64,000 nucleotides of DNA, taken from the NCBI GenBank assembly GCA_021229015.1, contig CM037795.1:19301166-19365165 (forward strand), written 5' to 3'. The first letter of the stretch is position 1; every line of letters begins with the position of its first letter. The notes under the pieces are model-generated. The model was not told the DNA's origin. It did not search any database and saw nothing but the letters and a program-made list of their open reading frames with translations. Of this stretch, positions 11,536 through 24,720 are shown in pieces. Position numbers and translations under genes: made by a program. The DNA is from Solen grandis. Lineage: Eukaryota; Mollusca; Bivalvia; Adapedonta; Solenidae.

Positions 11536-11759
11536 CCCTTTCCCTCATATAGACTCATTTTGACGCACTCAATAGGTACCACGTAAAGCCTGATCTGCAG
11601 AAAACCACAGTTAAACCTTACCAAATTTTATTATAAAATCCTCATTTCCAGACCACTGAGGAGCAGCGAACAGCATAAAACTTGATCAGCCTGGCTGATC
11701 TGGTTTTATGCTGTTCGCATAGGTCTTTTCATGGTGTCCTCTATGAGGGAAAGGGTTAA
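11532..11759 (-). mobile_element. MITE-A copy (second of a tandem pair)
   Basis: 228 bases, head-to-tail with the previous copy and sharing its boundary tetranucleotide. It is 14 bases shorter because the tip of the hairpin (the CGAGT/ACTCG part) is missing. Confidence 0.85.
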
Positions 11760-12818
11760 GGTATGCCTCTACAAACAATATTTAGTATATATTTTGACTG
11801 ATACTTTTTAATTTCATTTTGTCATGAAGTAACCCACTTCTTGAAACAAATGCATAACTTTCATTACACAATGAATACATAATGTCAGTTACATTTCAGT
11901 GCAATATTTTACAAAATTTTGTTGGAACATCAAAATACAATATTTAATGCAAGCAGGATTATTTATCTCAAATGCGATTTCTCTTTCTCAAGTCATAAAG
12001 TGCTCAATTTATTCCTTGTTGCTTTTTAAAATGGATACGAGACAAAATCAATGAGATGCACCCTGAAATGCTCTAGACAAAGCATCAGATCTCTCAATTA
12101 TCATAAACACCAACAAGTGGCCCCTGCAATCCTGCACCAATGGCCCCCTGGGGCACTCCCTGTATGGACAGAAGGATCAATACTTTATGACTGATCGCTC
12201 CAGATCTTATTTCCTGCATGCATATAACTGTAAGAATATTAGAACCAGTCTAGCATCATTTCAGACTGGTTCATTACCATAATAGATTAATACAGCAACA
12301 AGTTATGGAAGCAGGAAACACAGTCTAATCACAGTCTCATATCACTGTCAAGTCACAGCTCTTCATTTCTATTAAACCATCCAAACCCACACCCTGACAA
12401 ATTGCATTTCCCTATCAAACCATCTAAATACCTATTTCCGAAAAAATTATGTAAAATATTGCAATGAAATATAATTTTCCTTGCAAACTTATCACTTTGA
12501 TCAGCTAAATTATGTCTTTAGCCTACAAAAGTTTTAAACCCTAAATGTTTTATGTGTTGTGTTGCAAAACCATAGCAATTTTAGTCAAATGGAAATTTGT
12601 GTGCTTGCAAGGTGGGTAAAATGTATGGTTGCTACCCATCAGTATCAAGCCTGCACACTATCTTTCAAAGACTTTAACAGCTCCATGAACAAAGCATTAT
12701 TTGGAAAAGTTTGCTATGACAACAAGATTCACAGTAGCTTAGAGCCAGGTTCAGTCTGGGAGAGCTGTTGGCCAAGTTTCAAGCACCAGAACGAATGAAC
12801 CAGAGTTACAAAAACAAC

Positions 12819-13225
12819 TTAACAAAACAACAGGACTTCAGAGCAATGCAGCCAATGACAAAACAAGATGACTTTGGAGTGATGCAGCCACTGACAAAAC
12901 AAGATGACTTTGGAGTGATGCAGCCACTGACAAAACAAGATGACTTTGGAGTGATGCAGCCACTGACAAAACAACATGATTTGGAGTGATGCAGCCACTG
13001 ACAAAACAGCATGACTTTGGAATGATGCAGCCACTGACAAAACACGATGACTTTGGAGTGAAGCAGCCACTGACAAAACAAGATGACTTTGGAGTGATGC
13101 AGCCACTGACAAAACAGCATGATTTGGAGTGATGCAGCCACTGACAAAACAGCATGACTTTGGAGTGATGCAGCCACTGACAAAACAAGATGACTTTGGA
13201 GTGATGCAGCCATTGACAAAACAAC
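12819..13225. repeat. 36-base minisatellite
   Basis: About eleven units made of CTGACAAAACAAGATGACTT plus TGGAGTGATGCAGCCA. Some are 35 bases (CATGATTTGGAG variant). The unit is a multiple of three and lacks stops in several frames, which creates open frames on both strands. Confidence 0.92.
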
Positions 13226-13534
13226 TTGAACTATCACTAATGGTGATTAACTCCTGTTTCCCATAAGTGTAGGATGGGAGGTGATGTGACAGAAGGGGAC
13301 AAGACAGGACAAGTGGGATTCTTATAATTAGTCAGACTTCAGTAAAGCGAGGGCATAATTTAATGTGTTATACCAAAGATCAGCATACATTCTGCACCAG
13401 GCTGAAAGGATTCTTCAGAATGAATCTTGCCTTCAGACTCCAAACCCCTATGTCTGTAGTCAAAAGCTGACCTAACCTAGCCACATGACCAGACAGAAAC
13501 AATTAAGAGTAATTTCACTTTATTTCTTTTTTGT

Positions 13535-13630
13535 TGATTGAGAAACATTGGTTCTAAATAAAAAATTAACCTAATCCCTCTTGACAGTTCCTGGATTGGA
13601 CCAGTACTTAGCACATGGGAAAGTCATGAA
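13535..13630 (-). mobile_element. SINE family 1 fragment
   Basis: Minus strand body and tail: CCCATGTGCTAAGTACTGGT, then CTGTCAAGAGGGATTAGG. Confidence 0.55.
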
Positions 13631-14336
13631 ATATCAAATAAATCATTTACTATCAAAGATTAAAGGTTATTTTACCCCTGATTTCTTCAGTGAACTTATA
13701 TTAAGATATGACAGGAGGTGTTTGATAAAGATAAAACACAGTGGGGGGGGCTACATGTGTAGGAAAGCTGTAATTAGAAACACCTGGCAAAATTACCTAG
13801 CATTCCTGCTACTAGAACACCTGTTTTCAAGGCCTATGCTATGACAGGGATATCATATATAGGATGTATGAACCTTCCTCAGTACAGAATACTAACCCCA
13901 AATATCTACCCCACTTCTCTCTCTCCACATCTCTTGCTGGTTAATTGTCATTTAATAGCTGAGCTACCATAAAATGAAGTTAGGGCTATAAAGGAATACA
14001 CCATTATGTTGAACAACAGAAATACTAAACCTTGAATGCTTCTCTAGTTTAGTACAAAGTGTATAGAAAAACTATCATTTCAACACTATACCTTTCACAT
14101 CAATCTGTCACAAGTTCACTCACATGTAAAAAGTTTTTTTTAAATCTCTGGTCAGCTAATAGTGGTCAGTTACAGGCTAACGATGAAACACGTATAAGGA
14201 CAAAGTATCTGCATCCTAATTTTCAGAAGCCATTCTTGAATTGAGGACCATTTAAAGGTGATAACCTAGTATTTTAAACCAAAATTCCTAGTGCTTTAAA
14301 CCTAATTCATAGTGTTTTACCTAAATTCCTAGGGCA

Positions 14337-14542
14337 TTAACCCTTTCCCTCATATATACTCATTTTGATGCCCTCAATAGGTATCACATAAAGCCTGATC
14401 TGCAGAAAACCACAGTTAAACCTTACCAAATTTAATTACAAAATCCTCATTTCCAGACCACTGAGGAGGCTCGCAGGCTGATCTGGTTTTATGCTGTTCG
14501 CATAGGTCTTTTCATGGTGTCCTCTATGAGGGAAAGTGTTAA
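14337..14542 (-). mobile_element. MITE-A copy with one hairpin arm deleted
   Basis: 206 bases. Both inverted repeats and TTAA ends are present, but the sequence jumps from CTGAGGAG straight to GCTCGCAGGCTGATC, removing one arm of the hairpin. Confidence 0.85.
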
Positions 14543-16789
14543 ACCAAATTCCTATAATGGTTTTTATCAAGGTGCAACAAATTCCTTGCATGACTACAAT
14601 ATTAAAGGCATAGAATGGGCAATGACCCATCAACAAATTTTCTGTCGTTTGAACAATTTGACATTTGCCTAACTGCTGCACTGCCCTAAAATTTTGATCC
14701 TTGCATACGTTAATTGTGTACTAAATGAAAATGTGAAACAATCCAAACAATATATTTCATGCACTATAATCAGCGTGGGCTTGAGGTAAATTTGCTCACT
14801 GCATCCTGTTCTCTCTCAAACACACCATTCTCCCTCTAATGAACTAAAATAGCAGATTTTAGGACTAGAGGTGCACTGACATATTTATCAGATCAAGTTT
14901 ACGGTATTCCAATTCACTGGTCTGTAACCAGAAGATAACCTTGCACTGCCAAGAGAAATATGTGGCCTGTCAGAGCAATCTCCCTCTAATCAGATGAAGT
15001 GTTGTTATATTATTTTTCATTTACCTAATAGGCAGCTGCTGATACTATAAAGAACCCCAAGCAGACTGCAAATTCAACACACAAGACATGCACTCTTTAA
15101 TTCATGAACACACACAGTGACTGAAATGAGCTCGCAAGCCCAAGATTGGTTAAATGCTCTTCATGCTTGTTCAAATCTGTGAATTTATGAAGTTACCGTA
15201 GGCCTGTTACAGTTTTTACTGCAAGATTTTTAACTCATTGGTATCTAGAATCTAAAATCTGGATTTCGATGAACACATGGCACTGCATACACAAACTTAT
15301 CTCTGGCACTCCATCTCAGAAACCCACATTCACACCAACACAAAAAAAATCATACTTTTTCTCTCCAGATACACACATATGTATATATACCTATAGAAAA
15401 TAACACCTGACTTTAAACCCTTTCAGTCTCATTTCAAGTTCAGTATATAACTGATTCATTAAGTCACACATTTGTACAATAATACTAATAATGTAAAGGG
15501 TTAAAAGCCAAGCTCTACCAGACAACAATTACAAGAACAAAACATTTTGTACTCTTTCAACTTCCAGAAGTTCCACCAGCCCTGGCAGATTACCATAAAT
15601 CATTCATAACACATGGCTCTTGGGCTACACAGATCGGAAATCACCCATCGACAATACTGCCAAATTATCATCCACTGGAATGTATCATCCACAATGGCTT
15701 ATGATTAATCTGTTACCTTGAAATTCTACCAGGGCTGTAATTGGAGGGGAATTCTTTGTCTAAGTACAGGTGCCATCTCTTCTAATATCTCATTAGCCTG
15801 AAAATCTCCAGACTTCCTGAGTTCCTGTCAAGCTTGCCATGGAAGGCATACACTAATTTGTCAAGACAAATTGCCACATTTCATAACAAACACATAATAA
15901 GTTATTATGAGTATTTAACAAAGTAACAAGTCTCCAGTTCTCAAAATTATTGAAGTATAATTTTAGGTCAAAACTCAAATATCTGATGTATATATAAAGC
16001 TCTAGTGAATCAATAAGCCAAACATACAGTAAGTAGGGGGCTTGAAAATAAGACTTTAGTACAATCTTGCATGTTTCCAGACCACTGGGCCAGACATTCT
16101 ATCTCACTGAAGGTCACTGGTTAAAGACCTGCAATGGCCACCACTGATGTAAGTGGGACCAGGGCTTTTTTTCCAATTTTGGGGAAAGCGCCCTAGCCCT
16201 TTTTATGGGGAAAATAGCAAGCCACTTGTTTACAACTTATTAAGGGATTTTTTTTTACCATATTCATAAATATAAGCATAAACTGGTCTTGGCACAGCAA
16301 GACATACTAGAAACTAAATATAAAGACTAATCAAATATTTTGTTTAAGAATCAATAGAGTTAAACAGAGTTAAATTAGCGTCATAATATTGTTCTCTAGG
16401 TTTCTCAATGATCAGCTACCTCCTTAATGGGGAATTTTATTTAAGAGTGGGGAATTTGAGGACTATTTTTGGGGAAAAAAGGTGGTTATTTGGCTTGGGG
16501 AAGCAGCCCTTTACCGGCTACAGTTAAGAAGGGTAAAAAGGCCCAGGGACAGATGACAGAAATGTTAAGAAAAGATTTGTCCTGTTGGTAATGATACCGA
16601 CAGCACCATCTATCTCTCACTCTCTCTCCAGAATGTCAGTCTCAAGAAACAGATATAGATTTTGACAAATATGACAGTGGACCTGCCAAATTATCCTGAT
16701 ATTATGCAGGAAATCTGGAACCACCCGTATGGATTAACACTAAGCAAGGCATCTATATTGTTACCATTCTTGGGGAAAAAAAATTGTTA

Positions 16790-16850
16790 CAGATGAGGAT
16801 CAAACCCACAGCCCCCAGTTATTGGGTGGATACTACCTGGCCACCAGAAC
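16790..16850 (-). repeat. tRNA-like SINE head remnant
   Basis: Minus strand TGGTGGCCAGGTAGTATCCA and GCTGTGGGTTTGATCCTCA look like worn A and B boxes, just downstream (gene sense) of septin core exon 1. Confidence 0.45.
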
Positions 16851-16881
16851 TTGTTGGCTATCATAAGATACTGGTACTTAC

Positions 16882-16987
16882 CGACAACCATAAGTGTGAA
16901 CTCGAAGCCCTTCTTGACCGACTTCCGGTGGACCTGGTTCGGGAGATTGGCAAACCCCACATACCCGGACTGTTCTGGGTTGACAAA
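16882..16987 (-). CDS. SEPTIN2: Septin core exon 1: polybasic segment and first strand
   Basis: 106 bases, starting in phase 0: [20 protein letters not shown], then [15 protein letters not shown] plus one base of Gly before a GTAAGT donor. [29 protein letters not shown] is the standard start of the septin core. The basic HRKSVKK part is the polybasic region implicated in phosphoinositide binding (family knowledge). Phase 0 at the start means any upstream exon ending on a whole codon can be joined. The acceptor TGTCTACTTTCAG belongs to a repeat array that runs further upstream (separate entry). Confidence 0.95.
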
Positions 16988-17292
16988 CTGAAAGTAGACA
17001 TCATCACTTTAAACATTCAATATAAACTGAAAGTAGGCATTTTAAACAGTTATGAAATGCAAACTGAAAGTAGACATTAATTCATAATCAGTCTAAACTG
17101 AAAGTAGGAACAATATAATCATAATCACATAGGACAAGGTCTATGTCATACTGAATATAAACTGAAAGTAGACATAATCACATACATGTATATAACCAAT
17201 CAGTGTAAATGAAAGTAGACAAACAGTTGTGAAGGTAGAACATGCCATCCAATAAGATACACTATATAATTAATACAAACTGAAAGTAGACA
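16985..17292 (-). repeat. Degenerate array carrying splice-acceptor-like motifs
   Basis: A 16-base motif (AAACTGAAAGTAGACA on plus, TGTCTACTTTCAGTTT on minus) recurs at 16985, 17024, 17061, 17095, 17159, 17207 and 17277, with a worn copy near 17229. Spacing is 34-64 bases. The first copy is the real acceptor of septin core exon 1 (exon starts at 16987). The others lie upstream in the intron and keep the pyrimidine tract and CAG. Confidence 0.9.
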
Positions 17293-17784
17293 CATAATCA
17301 CGCTGAAAATGTAAGCTAAATCTAGATGTAATATCTAAATCAGGATATCTCATTAGAAGAAGAAATGGGAGAAATTAAGGCAAGCGCAAGAAAGGTTTTT
17401 GGCAAGAATATCTTCATTTTGTTTTGTTCATAAATATGATTATATATTATAAAGCAATAGCTATTTTATCAAATGCTTAAAGCACTGAAACATTATGCCT
17501 GTATATACATTGTAATCATATAGACCAGTGACATGACTCACACCCAGTAATGTTATCCTGACACTGGGCTTATCAGTCCTGGTGGTGTTTCATAAGACAT
17601 CTCAAACTGAAGTCTTCCCAACCCCAAATCGCAATTTTTTTTTATTTTACAACAATTTTTTGAAATTGAAATTGAAAAAATTTAGCTGAAGAAAATCTTG
17701 ATATCAGATACAGTATTTCTTGAAATACAGGCAGGGCCTGATGGAAACATAATCAAAAGGAAATCTGTCCAACATTAAATTATA

Positions 17785-17935
17785 ATCATGATCCTTCAAA
17801 CGCTTAAAAATGCAAGCATCCACTGACTTTGAGTTATAGGCTCTTTTGCTCATAGTCTATAAAGGCTTGCATTTACCATAAAATTCCCATGAGCACTTGA
17901 TAGACTCTGATCACAATTTTATAATGGATGGATTA
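17785..17935. repeat. Dispersed repeat E copy (possible MITE)
   Basis: Begins TATAATCATGATCCTTCAAA, contains CATCCACTGACTTTGAGTT and CTATAAAGGCTTGCA, and ends near a diverged counterpart of GACCATGATTAC. The ends are roughly inverted. Confidence 0.6.
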
Positions 17936-19969
17936 CCTTAATTATTCTAGACAAAATGAACCCTTGCTGCAAAGTGCTGCACTATCCTAACATGATGGGG
18001 TAAATGTAGGGCACCTCAATCTTACCTCCTTCAATTTGTCACAAAGAGGCACAGATGCTATTTCCATATCAAAGCATGTACCAGTGAATAATTTGCTGGG
18101 TGGTAGACCTTATGATTGATAAAGCATAGAAACTTTTCGAGAATGTTAGATTCTGCAGCTGTGTGAATAGGCCCTTATCTCCTTGGAAAGCTGTGGGAAT
18201 TCAAGATTAAAGATTCTGTCTAGAGATTGCCTGGTTTCCTGCACTTTAATTTTTCATATTTTGACCTATACAACCAGCATGAGACAGGGAACCATTCAAT
18301 GCTAAATTTCCTTTTTACTCTTTGATACTCTGACCTACACCAACAGAGAAACACTGTGTGAACCAGTCAAAATAAAATATTGCATGGTTCCTGTTTATTT
18401 TTATTTTATTTTATTTTTTTGGTGAAGCAGTCATATCTCATTTTTGACTTATTTACAGATGATGATGCAAGATAAGACCACATCAATATTTGAACAATTT
18501 CCATAGGTCAAAAATGCCTATACTTAGGGAAAAAAAAGGTTACGCAATGTTTGTTGAGATGACAACTAGCTGAAATGTATGTTTTGTAGAACAAAATATT
18601 CATATTTGAACTGAATTAGTTTTTTTGAAAAATATTTAGTTGTTTTATAAAATAACTTTGTTTAGATGAACATTGAGACCAATGTTATTAAGATCTTCAG
18701 CATCACCATTTCCATATGACTAAAAGACAATTGCGATTATACTCCTTGCAGAGTGACGCAATCACTGAAGATGAAGACAGTTACAGTGTGCTTTATTACA
18801 ATGAATGTTTACTCTGCCGACTGTGGTAGAAGGGACGCTTCAAATTATATAACAATTCTACATTCTCCATTTTTTTATATCCACATCAACTTTGAATATC
18901 TTCTTGTTTAACATGCTGAGACCTTCACCAACAGGGAACACTGTGAACCATTCTAAACAAGATTTCACAGTTTCTTATACATTTTTTGTGTTTGTTTATC
19001 TTTTCTATAACAATACAACATGAGCCAGATTCATTATGATTCTGCATGGTTCCCCATATTTTTTCTTCTGATCCCCATACCAACATAGATAAACTGAGAA
19101 CCATTCAAAAAAAATATTTGTGATGGGAGGAGGGATACCGAAATCTGACTCATTTATCTCTAGGCAGAATGTGTATAAAATTTCTGGAGATATTTTTCTT
19201 CTCCAGATTTCTGCCAACAATATCTATCAAGACTCTATGCTGAGACACTCCCTGAAGATTTTCCATGTATATATACAAGATAAGCACTGCCCTGGCCTGC
19301 ATAAACATCGCAAGAGAAATTCTCAAGAGCCAAGAAAAACCTCACTGGATCTGGACAATCTGTATGTTCCTTTATGATCAACCAACTGTTTGGAAAAAGC
19401 AGCATCCTTCATGCTTTCTGAGTACTCTTAGAGAAATTATAATGCTCAGTCAAAGAGAAATGGTGCATAGGCATTGTTTGTGAGCAGGTGAGGAAAGTAA
19501 TCCATGGCTTACAATTTTCCAGCAAAAATTGGAAACATCCATTCATTCCATAAGGTGATAAAGTAATATATCTGAAACTTCAAGTTTCATTTGATATTCA
19601 AAATTTTCGAAAAACTAGATGCCAAATAACTGAAGTTGCTTCTTATATATATGTCGTTACCACAGTTTTGTATCAAGCCCTGGTTTCTCATTTTTGATTT
19701 AATGAGTAAATAGAATTTTCAACGTAGTCTTAACACCAGCACTGCACTTTTCCCAACAGCTGAGTTACTGAACATACGAATGATTGATATTCTTTGCTTT
19801 GAGCATCTCTCACTAGACTGTTATTGACACATTGCTATGCCAGCTGTTTTTTCCATGTGTTACTCTCTAATTGAGCATGAACCTTCACTGTAATCCTAAT
19901 TGCACTGGAGAGAGACTTACTCCATGAAAAATGATTATTGATGAACACAAGACGTTGATAGAAGAGAGT

Positions 19970-19990
19970 CCCCCCCCCCCCCCCCCCCCC
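19970..19990. repeat. Poly-C run (21 bases)
   Basis: Uninterrupted C run; its exact length may be an assembly estimate. Confidence 0.9.
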
Positions 19991-20479
19991 TCCCATTCCT
20001 ACTGGAAAATTAATTGATTATTGCAAGTCATCACTCTGCACAATATGCTTGAGAGATATATCTGTGAGTGAATTATCTTGTTCAAATTGCAAAAACCCAG
20101 ACCTGTATACCATTGCTTTGAAACTTTAAAGTAGGGGTTCAGAAAGATCTGAGTGGCTACGAGATAAAACAACAGTGTATGATCATGCTACTGGGAAACT
20201 GTTCATGTTTAATTGGAATTCCAAATGATAGTCCTTTCCTTCTAGTATGTACACCCTAATCTGTATGACCTTATCTTTATAGCATTCCACAGACAAACAT
20301 GCTGGGAGAAAAACAACAAAATTCTGTTAATGCTTCTAGTGACAGAAACAAATGATATTAATGTCACTGTGACATCTGGTAAAACGGGACACTTGAAGTG
20401 TTTTCTTATTAAGATGCTTCACAATCCAAGAGTTCCCTCATCTTATATTCTGAAAATTAATGCTTTCATTAGACAGTCA

Positions 20480-20720
20480 TGGCTGTCCGGATAACTTAGT
20501 GGGTAACGCACTGGCTTTTCATCGATGCGACCTGGGCTGGATTCCAGGTTTGTCCCATGTTGTACATGAAAGGATATGGGTCACTAGTTCAGACACGTAC
20601 GTTTTCTCTGGGTACTCTGTTTTTCCTCCCTCATCAAGAACCATGTCAACACTACCATCAGTGCCAACAAGAAAATTTTCATAAGTTGCTTTCTGTCCAA
20701 TTGTTATAAAATTAATAAAG
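20480..20720 (+). mobile_element. Possible tRNA-derived SINE (single copy)
   Basis: GGCTGTCCGGATAACTTAGT-GGGTAACGC resembles a tRNA A box and GGCTGGATTCC a B box about 35 bases later, followed by a unique body. I see no second full copy in the window. Confidence 0.5.
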
Positions 20721-21491
20721 TAGAAAATTTAGATAGTAGATAGTTTTTGACAGGTTACTATCAAAATGCTCATAGAGAATAGTAATTATGATCTCGAAAT
20801 TCTTCATATTTTTACTCTTCATTCATACTTAACATGTTTTAATAGCAATATTGAGAATTTTTTGTTTGAAGAAAATCTTAAAACTAAAAACAAATTAGGT
20901 CAAATACAGACTTGTTTATGATAACAAATTCAATTAAAGCCAAATATGGATGAAATACAGTAACAGGGAAATATTTTGTTTGGTTCACTCTGACATTGTG
21001 ACATTTAGCATGGTTTTTGCATGTTTCACAAAAATCTCCATGACATTTCTTATTTTAATTTCAATTAGACTGACACAGGGGCCCTTCCTTTCCCAGTCAC
21101 AAGGGTTATCTAGAACCAATCAGAAACAAGCAGAGATCCCTAGTACTTTTGAGACGGCCCTCACATGCCATTCCCCCTACAGCATGAGGGGTCAAATCAA
21201 TTACTGTCAATAAATTTTGCCTAATTGACAAAAACGTGCATGGTTAAACCTCAGGGGTAATAATTTCAATTTACTTTATCAGACATTTGTCTGAGTTATT
21301 TATAAACAATTATGTTCTGCCAGTGAAAAAAACAAACAAACAAAAACCTGCACAAGAGGTCCCATTTATGGCCACCTGCCTATAAAGACCAGCTGTCAAA
21401 TCTCTTAAAACGATTTTTTAACATAATTGCTGGCAACCGATGAAAAAGATCCTCTTGATTTTCCCTGCTGCTTCATTAAATCAAATATCAC

Positions 21492-21710
21492 TGGGGCCAC
21501 TGTGGCTAAGTGAGTAGAGCTGCTGACTTAACATCACAGTGCCTCAAGACTGTAGGTTCGAATCCAAGCAGGGGAAGTCTTCCAGCTGGTTTGCAGGAGA
21601 TTGGTGGTTCTTCCCAGGTGCCTCTGTGCAAGTGAGGTTTTCCTCCACCCATAATTATGTGAATGTTGCTCTGTTACAGTAGCAGTTAACTCCAACAACA
21701 AATAATACTT
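21492..21710 (+). mobile_element. SINE family 3 copy
   Basis: GGGGCCACTGTGGCTAAGTG head, TGTAGGTTCGAATCCAAGC B box, CTTCCAGCTGGTTTGCAGGA body, ATAATTATGTGAATG and GTTAACTCCAACAACAAA tail. Confidence 0.8.
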
Positions 21711-21892
21711 CAGTTCATAAAATATCAGAAGACTGTTATTCATCACCGAAATACAATTTATTGATATACGAAAAAGAATTATTTTAAAGATGAATAAAAA
21801 AAACATCACTAAATCAAGAAAGCATCCATTGTGGAACCTGACCGCATAAAAATTTTGATCCTACTGTATACTGGCTTTTCACTGTATCCTTG

Positions 21893-22002
21893 GAGCACAT
21901 GCGTCACCTGCTGAAATATGTGTGACAGACACAAAGTGTGAAAGACAGACAGATGGACAGATCAAAGAAAAGTGACCCCTCGCTTACAGCAGGTGACACA
22001 AA
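21893..22002. mobile_element. MITE-B copy
   Basis: Well-preserved: GTCACCTGCTGAAA at one end, ACAGCAGGTGACAC at the other, with GACAGA repeats between. Confidence 0.7.
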
Positions 22003-24487
22003 AACAAGGTAAGTGACTTGAACATATAGACAGCTTTCTTTCACAGGAAAAACAATAAATCAATACTTTGTTGCTTCAGTTTGCAGATTATTATCTCCTG
22101 TCTTTGTTAGTGAGCTATTATTAGTCACAAGGAAATCCCCAGCAATAATTACATAGTCTTTATGTCTTTATAATAGCAGCAGGGGAACCAGCCTAAAGAA
22201 GCACAGGAGACAAGAAGTGCCATGAAGGGAACCAGCATATTGATCACATGTATCACAGTAAGTCCGTTGGGAACCATTACCATTACATCAACATGGCTGA
22301 CAGCTTGTATCAAATATTCAGAATACTTCACACCTAGGGGTTGGTGACTCACTTAGACAGTAGACGTGAAAGCCAAGGTTGTGCCTCAGGCTCCCATCTT
22401 GGTGAAAAAAATAACCAGGGAGCTTCCTTGAATGCAACTATAAGTTTGTTGGTTGTTGACATACTATCCTAAGATTATATTTTAGAAAAAAATCCAAGAT
22501 ATTCAACCCATTAAAACTTCAGTTTACTTTCTTTCTTTCTTTTTTTTTTTTGCCTTGGGAACCCTGGAATCCCAAAGATTCTTGGAAACAACATCAACAA
22601 AAGTATAATTTCTATAACGTTTACCTTATATTTCATACTTAACAAATAAACATTTGATCAAACAGCCATACTTAAGTTACTTCGAGTGTTTTTTACAATT
22701 TTGAGAAGAAACAAGAACTGAGGCCCATTTCACTAAACTTCGTAAAAAATAAATCTTCGTAAGCATAAATTCACAGATGTGAAAAAAGTATTTTTCCTTT
22801 TAATTTTTCTTTACAAAAATTGTTGTGTTTGTATAATTCAATAAATTGGTTTTTTTTATGTTTTATTGTAAAATAAGAACTAGTAGACACTATGTAGAAC
22901 AAAAGACTTATGACTAAGATCAAATTTGTTTGTAGGAAGTTTAGTTAAACGGGCCCCAGGAACTTATCTCTAAGAAATGAATCCTGCAACCAATCTATCA
23001 GTTTAATACAAAGCCTAGCTCACGATTGCCAAGTTTAGGAAGAAATGCTAGAATTTAATTAAGTTTTAGGAGAGGAATGTAGTCACAATTCTGCCTGAAG
23101 CAGATAAATAAAGGGAAACATCCCTGAAACACTGAATATTAAAAATAACATAACATTCCTACTCTCAATATTACTGATACACCGATGTATACATAATTAC
23201 ACCAAAGGATAGGCAGGCACATGTCATAAAATACCATACCTACATTATGTGCCCATAAAATACCTATATACCGAGTCAGTTGTAAGGTTTTTCATGCTTG
23301 TATCAACAATGAATCTGAACTATACACCACAAAATAACATTTCTATTGTGTAAATGATGGAGAAACCATGGATTGTTTTCTTCATTGAAGATTCTGACCT
23401 GCCTATAACCCTTCTCACCTGTGAAAAGAGGCAAGTCATCGGACACACTTTGAAAGTAACCATAGTAACTTCAGGAGTTTAAATCTTATCCATTTATTTT
23501 TTATATATCATTTGCGAAACTTGTTCATTGATTGCCAGAAGGGGTCATTGGCACATGTTTTTTGTAACTGCTTGCATGGGTTTACGTACATGTCTTGCAA
23601 ATGGTATTTTGGTCATTTTTGAAACTTTGCCAACAAGAGAATGATATATTACTGCCTCACTGCGGTACTGTACATAGACAAGCGGCATGTTACCACATTC
23701 AATCATACTATCCTGACATCATGCAACTACCCTTACGTGTTAGCACCATGCATGGGTGCCACTGACCTGTCTGTGCTTACTTCTTCAATACCCTTATTGC
23801 CTTTCATACTAATTCAAACACAATAGCAGCATCAGTATTCCTCACCCAACCCCTGTTTCATTTCTCCCCATTCATCAAATCTCTCAGCCCCCTTCAATTA
23901 ATGGACTCCAAATTGACACAAGCTGACAGGAATTACTCACAATGAACTGCCATTAATATCCCATCATGCATTTGTCAACCCAGACTATATGACCTCATGA
24001 CCTTATACACATTCTTCCAGCATGACCTTCCCATAACAATGTAATAAACCCAGACCAACCTGAAAGGCAGCCTTGCAGTCTGATCAGGTGCACGTTTCAT
24101 GAAACATGTCAAACCGAGATTTTCCTCAACTCAAAATTTAAAGACCTGGAACTCCCTTATTAACCAAGAGAACAGAACTATGTTCTTTCAGAAAATGATC
24201 ATCATTTTTATTTTATCTTGTGACTAATAGATTGGATCAGGTCGAAACAATTGTTTCTTTAATCTTACTGTCCGTGTTTCCTCAAATATAAGAGACCAGG
24301 ACTTAAAAAAGGTTTAGTTGAGTCTGAGTATAATCATACGTTAACATTTAATTTAGAACACTGGGCCTGTAGTCTCAGTAATTCAGGAATTCTTTCTTAA
24401 CATTGATACTGTTAGTAAATCTAAGAATTGCCCCACCCCCCATCCCCGGGTATGGTTTTATCAGAACATGAGTCATAATACCACACC

Positions 24488-24720
24488 CCCTTATTCTAGT
24501 AAGCTTAAACAGACAAGTAAATCAGACAGACTGAGAGACAGACAAATAAACCTGACAGTCTGAAAGACAGACAAATAAACCTGACAGACGGAAAAATAAA
24601 CATGATAGACAGACAAAGAAACAAAAACCAATATGGAGGTAGAAAACCTACTGTACCTACCAAGCCTCAAAGACAGTTGAGTATAGCTGACAGAGAGATA
24701 GATAGACAAACAGACAGATA
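24488..24720. repeat. GACA-rich tandem repeat
   Basis: Repeated ACAGACAAATAAACCTGACA and AGATAGACAGACA units, irregular. Confidence 0.75.

Larger units (their letters stand above)
7534..16881. other. Septin intron between core exons 1 and 2
   Basis: 9.3 kb without exons. It holds a worn SINE (7620-7815), a degenerate tandem repeat (8818-9125), a tandem MITE-A pair (11294-11759), a 36-base minisatellite (12819-13225), a SINE fragment (about 13535-13630), a deleted MITE-A (14337-14542) and a tRNA-like head (16790-16850). I see nothing definite in 9130-10700, 11760-12800, 14550-15400 or 15510-16780. Confidence 0.75.

Noticed and set aside
12806..13237. 143-, 128- and 97-codon overlapping minus-strand frames
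   Set aside because: All three frames read the same 36-base minisatellite; repeated SVAASLQSH or CQWLHHSK peptides are an artefact.
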